Shown: positions 22,380-33,515 of the stretch, one piece after another
Position numbering within the stretch: the stretch's first letter is position 1
How the letters are laid out: the number at the start of each line of letters is the position of its first letter
Program-made: the position numbers and the translations under genes
Assembly (NCBI GenBank): GCA_014904845.1
Contig: MU119274.1
Coordinates: 62,001 to 126,000, forward strand
Direction: 5' to 3'
Source of the DNA: Acephala macrosclerotiorum
Taxonomy: Eukaryota > Ascomycota > Leotiomycetes > Helotiales > Mollisiaceae
DNA length: 64,000 nt
Notes under the pieces: generated by a model
Databases searched by the model: none
Told to the model about the DNA's origin: nothing
The model's input: only the letters and a program-made list of their open reading frames with translations

Positions 22380-23324
22380 ATTACGACTGCCGAGCAGCTC
22401 TTCAGCCAATTTCTGTGCCCAAGCAAAGAAATACGCTCTTTACATTCAATACGGGTGTCCATTTGCCCAACGAGTAAACATTTTCGTCCAAATAAAAGGG
22501 CTACAAGACATCCTATTAGTCATCACACTCGATCCTACTAAGACGCCAGAGGGATTTCAATTCACCGGAAAGTTTAGTACTTACGACAAAGATCCTTACT
22601 ATGGATTCTCGCACATTCGCCACCTATATTGGAAGGTCGACCCTGACAGAAAAGGACCATTCACCATCCCACTTTTATGGTATTGCAAGAGGGAAGTCAT
22701 CGTCAACAACGAAAGCGAGAATATCATGCAGATGCTTTACGAATGTGTCGATCACCTTCTATCAGAAGGCCGGCGGGAAGTGAACCGGCCAGGAGGAGGA
22801 CTGTACTCCAAAGCCCTCAAAGCCGAGATCGATGACACGAAAAAGTGGATTAGATTGATAACACTTGCATATATGACATTGGCGCTGCTCTCGATCAAGA
22901 ATCTTATGACGCCAAGATCAAGATCCTATTCTCCGCCTTGGGACGGGTAGAGGCTCATCTACAACTAGGCGCCACCGGACACAGTCCGTTCCTGTTCGGA
23001 GAAGCAATCACAGAGACAGATATTCGTCTGTCCACCTCCATCATCCGATTCGATGTAGAGTGTCACGGCACTCTACATTGAACTGCGAAACTTATTCGAC
23101 ACGACTACCCACACTTGCATCGTTGGATGCAACGACTATATTGGGAAAATTCGCCTCTCACAAATGGAGCTTTCAAACAAACAACGTATTTTGATCACGT
23201 AAGATATCTCACCGAAGGATTTGTACGCTGCTAACGGGACTAGATCAAAATACCGTACTCGGCTTGGGCACCGCGCAACATCATATTTGCGAGTCCTGAA
23301 CCTCCGGTACTTCCATTGGCGTGA
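22380..23324 (+). pseudogene. Omega-like glutathione S-transferase pseudogene (ECM4/GTO type)
   Basis: Consecutive frames encode pieces in the order of fungal ECM4/GTO-type glutathione transferases: YGCPFAQR (active-site Cys region), NESENIMQML, EVNRPGGGLYSKALKAEID, SYDAKIKILFSALGRVE, FLFGEAITETDIRL, IRHDYPHLHRWMQRLYW and TTYFDH. An intron then fits (GTAAGA near 23199, GCTAAC branch, ACTAG near 23244), joining to IKIPYSAW and a stop at 23324. Two lesions break it. The frame shifts near 22860, between the GGGLY block and the SYDAK block. An in-frame TGA follows the segment FDVECHG. The 5' end is not clear either. The retained splice signals point to a fairly recent loss. Confidence 0.75.
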
Positions 23325-24181
23325 GTGTGCTTTTCCATTTTGCAAAAGGGTAGCCGCCGCAGTAGATATCACTGGCCTAGTGTCACAGAGCGCTCGGGGG
23401 GCTCTGATGCCGGTAGTCTCATTATCTTCGATGTTCTTGAGGCCGTCGGGTGGCGCTCGATGTTGCATCCTCGACGGATTCAAGTTCCGATGACATCGTC
23501 CTTGAAGTGTATTGTTTTTTTTTTTTTTGCTTTCCGTATAATGTCGCTTGTGTGCACGTGTGACAGATTGATTGATTGATTGATCATTTTTGCATGCTAT
23601 ATGCGCCCTAGGCTATTGTAGCATGACAGAGATTGCTCTTTACGGTCCTATGTGATATAATACATGATATGGGGCACAATGATGGGTGCTTTCTTGCTGT
23701 TTAACCTAGAAGTGGATTAATGAGGTCCGTACCCTGATTTTTATGTGAAAGGACAAAGGAAAGTGGTAGTACAGTTGTTTGAGGAGGGGAATTTAACTTG
23801 GGCTAGACTGCTAGGTCTAGTCCTCATACTCTTCTTCTTCTTCTTCTTCTTCTTCTTCTTCTTCTTCTTCTTCTTCTTCTTCTTCTCCTCCAGCTTCTCT
23901 TCTTTTCTCTTCTTATCAGGTTTTGTGGCGATTCTTGTGTCTCTGGGGAAAGTCGTTGTCAGCTTGATACCTCGATCAGGACCACAAATTTTATGGCCCC
24001 ATCTTCCATCAATTGAGAGGAGGCGAGTGCTTTCTCTCCCATTCTGAAAAATAGCTGCAGGAGATTGAAATTCCCATTTCACAGAATACCAGAGATTTCA
24101 ATAAACAAGGGGAAATAAAGAGGAGTGATGTATCAATTTATCCCGCCTACGAAAATGGATCTCAATCCCTTAAAATTCAAG
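23325..24181. other. Intergenic with microsatellites
   Basis: No supported gene. It contains short T-runs, a TTGA tetranucleotide run near 23566-23582 and a long CTT trinucleotide tract. Confidence 0.5.
23831..23887 (+). repeat. (CTT)n microsatellite, about 56 bp
   Basis: Uninterrupted TTC/CTT trinucleotide repeat, about 18 units. Frames through it give poly-Phe or poly-Lys and should not be taken as coding. Confidence 0.95.
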
Positions 24182-25282
24182 TTAAAAGGAGTCCAATGCA
24201 GCAAACTGCTCTTGGGGATCCGTAAACATCTGCCATGCTATGATATCCGACCACAAGTTTGCATCCAAGAAGAGATCCATCGATGAACCGGAGTCAAAAT
24301 AATCCATCTCGCTGGGACTGTCCAATGCCTCGATCTGCAGTCTCGAAGACTGAGTGGAACAAATATCTATCTCTGTCAAGATTGGTGGTGTAGTTAACGC
24401 TTCACTAACATGCATCTGGTTGTCGAATTGATGTCTAGAACACCATGACCCATGGTCGAATGGCTCATATTCCAGATACGATGTCTCGATTTCTTGTTGA
24501 AGAGGGGCATCCATCGTGACAGTGTTCAACTCCGCGTTAAACACTTTCGATCTCTCGGGTTCGCATACAGATGCCCCCCAATTGCCAGGACAGGAAGTTA
24601 AATCGTGATTCTGCTCAGACAGATGAATCCTAGCTTTGAGGCATGTAAGCTCATCCGGTCTTTCAGGCCAATCTCTAACATCGTGTTGAGGTTCCCTCAC
24701 GCATCCTAAGGCTTTAGCGATATCATGTATCACGGGTCGGCCATCTTCGTTCATCTCCGGATCGTCAAGTTCCCAGCTCTCTTCGTTCTTCAACATGAAA
24801 TAGAGCTTCTCCACAGTGGCTACGAGAGAAAGATGTGTGTTCTCTAAAACCTCTGCGTATCTGCAATCGCAACGTCAACACGCTTGTAACTGACTAAAAT
24901 AGAACTTATGCTTACCCATGAGGAACTGTTGTATATTCTGTCCTTCTCTTAGAGGATGGCCCGCATACCATTCCATCATCTTTGCACCGCCTGCATGGTG
25001 CTCCAGCATCGCACTATTGGCTGTCGGCAACCTGAAGCCAGAACAGAAGCCGTTGCGTACCTTCACTTTCTTTACTTTACAGCGCTCGCACGCTCTCAAA
25101 ACCCTCCTGCCTAGATGTTTGCGCTCCTGAACTGCGATTTGTTTGTCATGAATCCTCGGGCATCTTGCGCTTGATCTAGGTTGATCTCGTTTCTTTGAGT
25201 ATATGCTAGGTCCACCATATGACTTGCAAGATTCTAAAGAAGACATCGTAGAAACTTTAAAATTTTGCGATAAGTTCATCAT
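24182..25282 (-). CDS. Zn2Cys6 transcription factor
   Basis: Fungal binuclear zinc cluster regulator. CDS is complement(join(24182..24860, 24916..25013, 25061..25282)), 332 residues. Intron 1 (47 bp, GTACGC...CAATAG) splits the zinc cluster. Joining gives RACERCKVKKVK|CDAGAPC, and six cysteines at 65, 68, 75, 81, 84 and 91 with the canonical C-X2-C-X6-C-X5-C-X2-C-X6-C spacing. Intron 2 (55 bp, GTAAGC...TTGCAG) joins to GYAEVLENTHLSLVATVEKLY, a segment typical of small aflatoxin-regulator-like C6 factors. The C-terminus is acidic (PSEMDYFDSGSSMDLFLD), a plausible activation region. It is divergent from an ABCG transporter 642 bp away, so it may regulate it. Confidence 0.88.
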
Positions 25283-25924
25283 GATCTGAGTTCACTCAAG
25301 GGAATAAGGAAACGTGGCTCATATAGTATCGCTTCTCACCTTTTGACAAGTCCGTCGGAATCTCGACCTAAGTCAACCCCGCGGACCGCAATAGACTTTC
25401 CGACATACTTGGCAGTTCCGGTTGCCCCCATTCGAAAATTTTCCCTCTTGGGTGAGGTCGCCGGCTTCATCATCACGTCTCCGGAATCTTCGAGTCTCGC
25501 CAACAGTAAGGGAATGCGGCAGTTTCCCCATTTCTCGCTTAGAGTCGCCGATCTAGAAAGGGGCGCCGAAGTGCAGATCCCGTGCAGCCCGTGAACCCAT
25601 CAGCAGGTCCCAGATCATGCCATGCAGTAGCTGGTAGTCTCGGCGACGTGAGGGTGAGAGGCCTCCTTCCATTATCGATAACATGCAGACAATTCCCAAT
25701 GACGACCCTTTTCAAGGGTCGCCGAACACCGGCCAATGTCTTATTCAATGAACGGCACTAGTCAGTGCGGATGAGCGAGGCGCAATCGCATCGAGACCAA
25801 AACATATTGTCCAGAGAAATTTATAAGTCTCTTCCTGCTACTTGCGATAAACCTTTTCATTTTTGCTTCAACGAACAACATTCCTCATATCCTGTGTTGA
25901 TACCTTGATCTCGAGCACTTCGAA
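25283..25924. promoter_or_regulatory. Divergent promoter TF/ABC with CCG-CGG palindromes
   Basis: Contains TCCGTCGGA (25351-25359), CCGCGG (25379-25384) and a TCCGGA near 25480. These inverted CCG/CGG triplets are the half-site type bound by Zn2Cys6 dimers. An 8-bp-arm hairpin CGACCCTT/AAGGGTCG with a 3-nt loop sits at 25703-25721. Function is inferred from position. Confidence 0.4.
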
Positions 25925-27967
25925 ATGGATTCTGCAACCAATGGCGGCTCCCATATCACTGAGGAGGTGAAGCCCGAAGATCTGGAGCTGAATCCAGTGC
26001 CTACTGCTCATCTCATCAATGACATTGTTCAAAGCTTTGGATGGCAGGGCATGAACGTCACAGTCAAAGACAGAATCACGAAGGAGCCTCTCTCCATTCT
26101 TAGTGACGCAAATGGACTTGTCAAAGCCGGAGAGATGATAGCCATCATGGGTCCATCTGGCTCTGGTAAAACGACCCTCCTCAACACACTTTCTCACCGA
26201 ACCGCTGCCGCTGGAGCTACCACACATGGAGATATTCTAACAAACGGACAATCAATCGAATGGCAACATCTAAGACACCTCTCAGCATATGTTGAGCAGG
26301 AAGATGCACTAATTGGAAGTCTTACTGTTCGAGAGACCATGGATTTTGCTGCTCGATTAGCACTGCCACCGTATGCCGCTCGAAACGACCAATTTCTGAT
26401 GAATCACTAACATGGCTTTGCAGTTCCATTTCCAAGAAGGAAAGACTTGCTCGAGTTGACGACCTCCTGAGCAGCTTCGGTATGGTCGGCCAAGCGCACA
26501 CCATTGTTGGAACCCCAATCAAGAAAGGGCTCAGCGGTGGACAAAAGAAACGACTTGGAGTTGCGAGCCGACTTGTCACTGACCCGAAAATCCTCTTTCT
26601 CGATGAGCCCACGAGTGGACTTGATTCTGCTCTAAGCTACGAGGTCATCAACTATATCAAGGCCATTGGCAAGAAGAATAACGTGAGTGATCTTCAGCTC
26701 AATGTGATATTGATTCTCTCTAACATATTTTGAGTTGATCGTCATTGCATCTATCCATCAACCTTCAACGACGACTTTCGAACTGTTCGACAGACTTTGT
26801 CTTCTTTCCAAGGGCAAAACTTGTTACTTCGGCCCTCCCATGTCCGCTAGACATTATTTTGGAAACCTCAGTTATGAGATGCCCCTTGAGATCAACCCAG
26901 CGGAGTATCTGCTTGACCTCATCAACACCGAGATCGTTCGAGAGGGAGATAATGTGAATGCTCGAATTGAGCATATCCATGAAGCTTGGACGAATTCTCC
27001 CGAAGCCCATGCCATAAAGGAAGACCTCAACACCGCTATCACTCACTCGAAAGACCCCAAAATGGCCGGACCCAACATCGTCACCATGAAATTCGCTAAG
27101 CAAAACGCGTTAGTCGTCCCCCTCGTTCTCCTACATCGGGCCTGGATCAAATCATATCGCGACGTCGTTGCATACGGCATCCGCATCGTCATGTACCTTG
27201 GACTAGCGATATTGATGGGAACGGTCTTCCTTCGTCTCAAAACGGATCAATCAGACATTCAACCTTTCATCAATGCCATTTTCTTTGGCTCCGCATTCAT
27301 GTCTTTCATGGCCGTAGCCTACGTTCCCGCCTTTCTCGAAGACCGCGCAACCTTTGCCAAAGAGCGCGCTAACGGTCTCTGCGGTCCACTAGCCTTTACC
27401 ATCGCCAACTTCCTCATCGGATTGCCGTATTTATTTTCCATCGCCATCCTCTTCTCCGTCGTCGAATACTTCCTTAGCAATTTCCGACCCACGTTTAGCG
27501 CCTTTATGATGTGGGTCCTATGGCTCTTTCTCGATTTGGTCGCCGCCGAATCTCTCATCGTTCTCGTCAGTTCCATCTTCCCGGTCTTCGTCGTTGCTCT
27601 CGCTGTAGCAGCTTTTGCGAATGGACTTTGGATGTGTGTTGACGGATTCTTGGTTCCGATGTCTACTTTGAATGTCTTTTGGAAATATATATTTCATTAT
27701 ATTGATTACCAGGCATATGTGTTCCAGGGAATGCTCGTCAATGAATTTCAGGACCGAGTTTTTGATTGTGCTGGGAGTGCGGAAGCGGGATATCAGTGTA
27801 TGTACCAGAGCGATCTTGCTTCTGTGGGGAAGATTCGTGGGACGGCAATTCTGGAAGCCTTTAACTATCATACAGGGTTGGAGGGAACCTGGCTGGGAAT
27901 TATGATTGCCATCATTGTGGGGTACAGAATTCTGGGATACTTGGTGTTGGTAATTAAGAAGACATAA
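25925..27967 (+). CDS. ABCG (White/WBC-type) half-transporter
   Basis: ATP-driven membrane exporter, expected to work as a dimer. CDS is join(25925..26370, 26424..26682, 26735..27967), 645 residues. Introns of 53 bp (GTATGC, CTAAC, TTGCAG) and 52 bp (GTGAGT, CTAAC, TTGAG) keep frame. Order is nucleotide-binding domain then membrane domain: Walker A GPSGSGKTT at 76-84, ABC signature LSGGQKKR at 185-192, Walker B ILFLDEPTSGLD at 205-216, and the H-loop in ASIHQPS. About six hydrophobic helices follow (VMYLGLAILMGTVF, FIGLPYLFSIAILF, WLGIMIAIIVGYRILGYL). The length suits a half-size ABCG protein. Substrate cannot be told. The divergent C6 regulator suggests inducible export, perhaps of a toxic compound. 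Confidence 0.92.
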
Positions 27968-28381
27968 AGTCTGGAGGTATTGAGATTATGAATCTCTATG
28001 GGCAAAAGGTAGGAAGCTTAAGGACTAGATCGCATTAGGTTTAAAAGAGAGTGCTTCAGAAGAGAGCACTCTTAGCTATGGAAAGCTCTATTGCACTGAC
28101 TACAATAGGCTAGCTCTGCCCTTAAGGGGCCTTGGGAGCAGCCCCCGAAATCCTTTGGATTTCAACAGGAGCGCTTTGTACACAATCTTTCCGCTTCAAT
28201 TTTTCTTTTCAGACTTGGAGTTGTCATAAATAATGTATTAGATTCAAAGTAACACATCTTACATATATCTAAGTATCCATTCTCTGTGTCTACTAACCAC
28301 CAAACTCGGTATTTCGACCGACAAACTCATCAGCCCCTAAGAAAACTTCCATTAATACCTCTGTACCACACAGGGATGAGC
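27968..28381. other. Convergent 3' spacer
   Basis: Spacer between the ABC transporter and the ice-binding-like gene. It contains a small perfect hairpin GAAATCC-TTT-GGATTTC near 28148-28164 and no ORF of note. Confidence 0.45.
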
Positions 28382-30348
28382 CTACTGAAACCCCATTGCA
28401 GCCCTCACCACCCTTCCAATCCTTCCCTCATACCTTCCTGCAGCCTCTTGGACCCTGGATTCCGCCTTCCTCTCCTTCACACCCAGCAGAGCATCCCCAT
28501 CCAAGCTCCTCTTCGTAGTCGGCTTACACGCCCCCATCGTCGTGGTCCTCGTCACATAAACAATACCTGTACTAGTCGTCCGACTCGTACTCGTCACCAC
28601 ACTAGTCGAGGTCTTCCAACTCGTCAATGTCGTTGTCGAGCTTGACGTCACGTGAACAATCGATGTCGAGGTTGTTCGAAACGTTTCTGTTGTTCGAGAT
28701 GTTGAGGTCGTATAGGCGGTGGAGGTTGTGACGCTAGTGCTGTGGACGACGGATGTGCTGAGGGTTGTTTTTGTGGTTGTTGAGGAGCAGATTCCTAATG
28801 TATAGGTTGAGGTTATGTAGATTATTGCTGTGGGGTAGGTGCAGATGCTTCCTTGTGTCAACGATGATAGAGTAGCGTGGGCGGAGGAGGGGTTTGAGGA
28901 TGTTGAGCTCGAAAGGGGGGAGCTCGAGGATCGTAAGGGCCAGACAGTGGAGAAAGTGGTTGAAGATTTCGATGAAGAGGTTGAAAAGCCCCAAGGAGAT
29001 GATGTCTGTGATGATGAGGAGCTGAGCGGGGAAGAACTCGAAGATTGGGAGGAAATTATTGACGAGCCGGTGGGGATGCTGGATGAGGAGGATAGTGTGA
29101 AGCTGGAAACGATTGATGAAACTGTAGAGTCAAGCTGGAACGAACTAGACGAGTCTGAAGATGATACTTGCGAACTGCTTGACATTCTGGATGAAGACAA
29201 CAATGTAGAGCTAGACACGATCGATGAAAATGTAGACGAGAGCACACTACTGGTTCCAGAGGATGATTGCGTTGAACCTATGCTACTAAAAGGAAGGAAG
29301 GTTAGCATGTACGAGTTTCAATTTGACCATTGAGATGAATTGCTTGGGCAGTGGGGTGGCGGGGGACGTTGATCGGATTTATGACTAACCTGGAGCTGGA
29401 GACCTGATTGCTCGAAGGGCTTGCAGATGGTTCCGTGCTACTGGTCTGGCTGGTACCTATTGGCACAAATGAAGTCGACGACAAGTTACTCAGGATGCTC
29501 GAGCTTGTTATCGAGGAGAGCAATGTATCGCTTGTGGTACTGATACTAGTCGAGGCCGTCTGTGTCACGGAAGTAGAAGATTCGAGGTTGCTCGGAGGCT
29601 GTGCTGCAGAACTTGAGGAAGAAGACATAGGACAAATTTGAACATTGACAACATCAGTATCCATTGTAACCATCGCTCCGATAGCAAACGCGCCGCCATT
29701 AAGGACAACCGCCGTATTCATAGTAATTGAAGCGCCTGCAAGAATGTTCCCAGAAAGCGCGCTTCCGGCTCCCAGAGTGGCAGAAGTGCCTACTTGCCAG
29801 AAAACATTACACGGTAAACCGCCGCCGCTTAATAAAACAGCCGATCCAGCTGCAGTGATAAGAGACGTCCCGATTTGGAAGTACCACGCATCGCTGGACG
29901 ATCCTGTGCCTGCAAGAGTCAAAATCCCGGTGATGGCTGCTGACGTGCCGAAAGTGTATGTGCCTGGAGCCAAGCTTGTGCCACCCAGATCGCCTGTGAG
30001 AGTTATAGCTCCACCCAGGCTAGCAAGGATATTGTATGCAGAGGCTGCATCACTGAGAGCAGTCGTAGCTTGATTCCCAATGAATTCGGTCCCGGTTTTG
30101 ACGCCAGGTGGGAATCCTGTAATGGAAGTGCCTGCTGTTCCGATATCGCCTGTGATCACTGTTGGGCCAGTATTCGTAATGTCTGTGTAACTGAGGACTC
30201 CGAAAGTCGCTGCTGTTCCTAGATTTATCTTGATCTGTCAGGTCTTGAATAATGAGACGGAAGAATTGGACATACATACCTCTGAGCCAAGCACGCCATT
30301 TGCCAATACAGCCAAGAAGAACACTAAATTCATAGCGAATATTCCCAT
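28382..30348 (-). CDS. Secreted DUF3494 (ice-binding-like) protein with Ser/Thr-rich tail
   Basis: CDS is complement(join(28382..29285, 29390..30228, 30280..30348)), 603 residues. The first exon encodes only a signal peptide (MGIFAMNLVFFLAVLANGVLGS). Intron 1 (51 bp, GTATGT, CTGAC, TCAAG) joins it to INLGTAATFGVLSYTDITN, the start of a DUF3494 domain spanning about 23-225 (VITGDIGT, GTYTFGT, SDAWYFQIG, LSGNILAGASI). DUF3494 is the fold of microbial ice-binding/antifreeze adhesins. Intron 2 (104 bp, GTTAGT, GCTAAC, TTTTAG) joins to about 330 residues of Ser/Thr-rich stalk with repeated TSTS/SRTT motifs, suited to O-glycosylation. The last 45 residues are charged and lack a GPI-type hydrophobic tail. 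Role in ice or wall binding is inferred. Confidence 0.88.
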
Positions 30349-31980
30349 AGTTAAGTATACCAAGTGCTGTTACCGGAATCTGAAGTGCTAATTGAGAATC
30401 AAACGGCCCTGATATGATATTGAGCGGTGATATTGCAGGAGGAGGACACGTTATAGATAGTTGTCCTGGCGAGGAAACATCGATGACGACGAAATGAGCA
30501 TGGTTGGATGACAGATAAAAGGAGGAAACGAAGGAAAGAAACCCCAATTATTGAGGATACAGCATATGATAGGCTAGACAATATTGCTCGATTTGATTGC
30601 GACCCAATGTGGACTTCTTATCGCACGTACCAGCCTGGCCAAGCATCTCCAAAATAATAAATTCTTGAGATATAGGATGATTGTTGGCTCTCATAAAAGG
30701 AATATGATCTAGTGAAGTGATCGAAAGACTTCGTAGGGAGGACTCAGACGAATGTCTCAACTTGAAGACTGGATCTCAGACACGACAATTCCGATGGGAA
30801 GAAACTTTGCAAGAATCACAGATCATTGAAGACATTTGGCGCACATATATCATGAAGACCATCCGATTTTTAGGGAAAAGATGAAAACTCGAAGTCGAGG
30901 GCCACCTAGGAAAGACGCACCTGCGGCATCAATCGTTTTCAGCTCGGTATTGTTGCCATTGAAAACGGCTGGGGATACGCACCGCAGTCTGTGCTTCTCG
31001 AAACCCTCCAAAGAAATAGTGTTCTGCTTGTAGAGAAAAAAAGACTATTCGCTCCACCAATGCGCCGAATACTGAAGTCAGGTCCGGTCCCGCTCCAGGC
31101 CCTAGAGACCTACGGACCCTGAAAATCGAGAATTTGAGCAAAATGAGACGAAGTCGAAATACCGAATGACATCAGCGGGCGCTTCGATCTCAGACCCGGA
31201 AAAGGCGTATCGAAAAAATGTTCAATCGAGACATCAACAAAGCAAATCCAATCGAAATAGGGGAATCTCGGTCGAACGATGAAGCTGACTGCTAGACAGG
31301 GGATAAGAACATCATATATTGGATATGTAGCACATTGCGATCGCTTCCGTCGAGATTCTTGGTTGTGAGAGCGAGGAAAATTATGTAAGAGAGGAGGTTA
31401 GACATGCGGAAAGAAATGCCAATTTGAAGTACTAGACTAGCGTCAAAAAAAAAAAGACCAATGGGAAGGAGAAACATCTGGAATCACGTTGACGCTTCTG
31501 CTTTGATAACGTACTTCCAGAGGGCAAAAATCACCCTTTCCTCTATAGCAATGCGTAATTCCCATCGCCCTACGCAGCTCTAGTTCTGCTCTCTTATTTG
31601 AAGGATGCTCAATATGAGGATGCAGTCACGTGATAGCACACTCGTCGCAGGACTTATCAAGAGGGTAGGGGGCTTCGATACGCACATGATGGGAGGATTA
31701 TGACTATTATCCTCAATATCAATCCCAATTGCTCCATCCTCAAAGTCTTCCCTGTTTGCTCATCTTCCCGATCCCATTGTGCCGCTGACGAGAATTCACC
31801 CCTTTCCATCTCTAAGCGAAACTCTCTCCTATTGTCTCTCTCGGACGTTCACAATACTAGACGACACAATAAATCCTAGAGTATAACGACAACTCTCGCA
31901 ATGGCAGCAGCTTCTTCCATCGCCAGGCTCCTCGATCTATTAAATCTTGCAATTCTTCCCTAAACTCCTCCCCTTTCTCC
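30349..31980. other. Intergenic, no supported gene
   Basis: 1.6 kb with short frames only. It holds TCACGTGAT near 31626. From about 31730 the sequence is CT-rich, like a core promoter. An ATG in good context at 31901 opens a 20-codon frame (MAAASSIARLL...) that could be a uORF of the next ORF. Confidence 0.35.
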
Positions 31981-32544
31981 ATGTCACGAACAACTTCAAT
32001 GCACCTTACATACTACACAACACCAAGCAAGCTCACATTGAAGCACCCAGTCATCAAGAACGATAGCCAACTCTCAAAATCCTCATATCTTGTTGGTTTT
32101 TCACCGAATCACAATCATCCAACAACCAGAATGTCCGCCATCTTCTCCCACACTGGCAGCAAACATCACGGCATCCTCCACTCCCTCCCACCACTTACCC
32201 GCCGCCGCCGCCAACCTGCCACTATCAACCAGCCCCTCAATCAAATTCTCAATCAACAACCCAACAGCAAGGTCCCAGCATGGTTCAAGCACGCAAAACA
32301 CGGGTTTCCCATGAGTGAATTCCGGTACCCAGTCGAAACGAAGAAGGAGAAGGAGAAGGAGAAGGAGAAGGAGAAGGAGAAGGAGAAGGAGAATGCAGAA
32401 AGGAAAGAGAAGCAACGAAAAGAGAAGAGTAAGAGAGAGAGGAAAGCAGGAATCATTGGAGCGAGGGGGCGCAGTAGGAAGTGGAGAGAGGAAAGGCGGA
32501 GCGCGTTGTACGCTGGTGGGAAGGGGAGAGGGTGGGAGGTTTAG
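31981..32544 (+). CDS. Possible basic hypothetical protein, 187 aa
   Basis: ATG-started frame behind a CT-rich promoter-like stretch. The central part is VPAWFKHAKHGFPMSEFRYP, followed by a KE-dipeptide run made by a GAGAAG hexanucleotide repeat and a very basic C-terminus. No family recognised. The basic C-terminus and simple repeat make a spurious ORF possible, and the antisense frame is also open. Low confidence. Confidence 0.3.
   Translation: MSRTTSMHLTYYTTPSKLTLKHPVIKNDSQLSKSSYLVGFSPNHNHPTTRMSAIFSHTGSKHHGILHSLPPLTRRRRQPATINQPLNQILNQQPNSKVPAWFKHAKHGFPMSEFRYPVETKKEKEKEKEKEKEKEKENAERKEKQRKEKSKRERKAGIIGARGRSRKWREERRSALYAGGKGRGWEV
32341..32393 (+). repeat. (GAGAAG)n hexanucleotide repeat
   Basis: About eight tandem GAGAAG units, read as (KE)n in the plus frame. 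Confidence 0.9.
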
Positions 32545-32825
32545 GAGCTGAGAGGTTTGGGTGGAATGGAGAGGGGTGTGAGATTGGAGATTGATGAGCG
32601 GCGTAATGAAGAGATTTTTGGTGTTCTCGGTCACTCGATTTGTTTCTCTTTTCCAGGTGTTTTCGGTCACCAATCCGAGCTTAGTCTCGACCCCACTTTT
32701 CCACCCTTTCCCAATATATCTCGCAATGCCACTTGCACTCTTCGCATGTCCTTGACACCTTCGGACGTTACAAACAAGCTTTCTAGGCATATAAAATCAT
32801 TCAAATCAACATATATTAGCAAAAA

Positions 32826-33515
32826 ATGCCTCTCGAACTCCAAGAATTCATCGTCACCGACGGCCCAAACTAGCCAACATCCAAATTAGTGCCTTCTCCA
32901 ACAACCTCTTCCAAAAAGCCCTATACCCGGGAATGTCCTTCGAACACCAACTCACAGGTCTCATCACTCGATGGCCGCCGACCTATCGTGATTTTGTTGG
33001 GTATTATAAGAAAGTGGTCGACACCAAAACGGGTGAGATTGTGAGTTGGTCGAAATGGGCTTTTGAATTTACGGATGTTGGAGTTGGACTTTAAGGGGCG
33101 AGTGGTAGGCGTTATAAGGAATGATAGGTGAGGTGAGAAGTTGGCTGATTATCCCAGGTTTCCCGAATGATTTTAAGGTTGAAGACTCTTCAGCGCCAGA
33201 AGGAATCAATGAGAACTTGTCGATTGAGATCACGAGGAAGTTTCGTGAGAGTCGGGAGCGTCATTTGGGAGGACGACCTCAACTTCGTGAGCCACCATGT
33301 ATTTCTTGAGTGCTGGATCAGTCTAACCTCCTCTAGAGCTGAAACTGATGGTAACTCCCCCCTCATGCCAACGAAGAGGAGCAGCAAGTTTGCAGCTTAC
33401 ATGGGCAACTGAACTTGCTGATAAATATGGACTGGTATGTTGGACCGAGGCATCCGTTGCTGCTATTGTCAATTTGAGTGATATATTCGATAGACTTGAT
33501 GATCTAGTTGATTGA
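32826..33515 (+). pseudogene. GNAT-family acetyltransferase pseudogene
   Basis: MPLELQEFIVTD starts like fungal GNAT proteins and meets a stop after 15 codons. In another frame KLANIQISAFSNNLFQKALY continues the alpha1/alpha2 region to EFTDVG and a stop. A third piece gives FPNDFKVEDSSAPEGINENL and RERHLGGRPQL, and a fourth gives QRRGAASLQLTWATELADKY then CWTEAS, where the acetyl-CoA loop (Q-x-x-G-x-G/A) and C-terminal strands lie. The order matches the family throughout, so this is one gene broken by at least two or three frame changes. A short intron near 33130-33160 could explain one of them. It lies right beside the AT-rich isochore. Confidence 0.7.

Noticed and set aside
28839..29333. 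Acidic 164-residue plus frame
   Set aside because: It is the antisense of the Ser/Thr-rich tail of the DUF3494 protein; serine TCN codons read backwards give Glu/Asp codons.
30050..30547. Continuous 165-residue minus frame upstream of the DUF3494 domain
   Set aside because: It runs through intron 1 in the wrong frame; the signal-peptide exon plus a 51-bp intron gives the correct domain start.
32101..32790. Minus-strand 229-residue frame over the GAGAAG repeat
   Set aside because: Contains a long Leu run made by the microsatellite and overlaps the plus frame; no motif supports either strand firmly, and the plus strand has the better promoter-like context.
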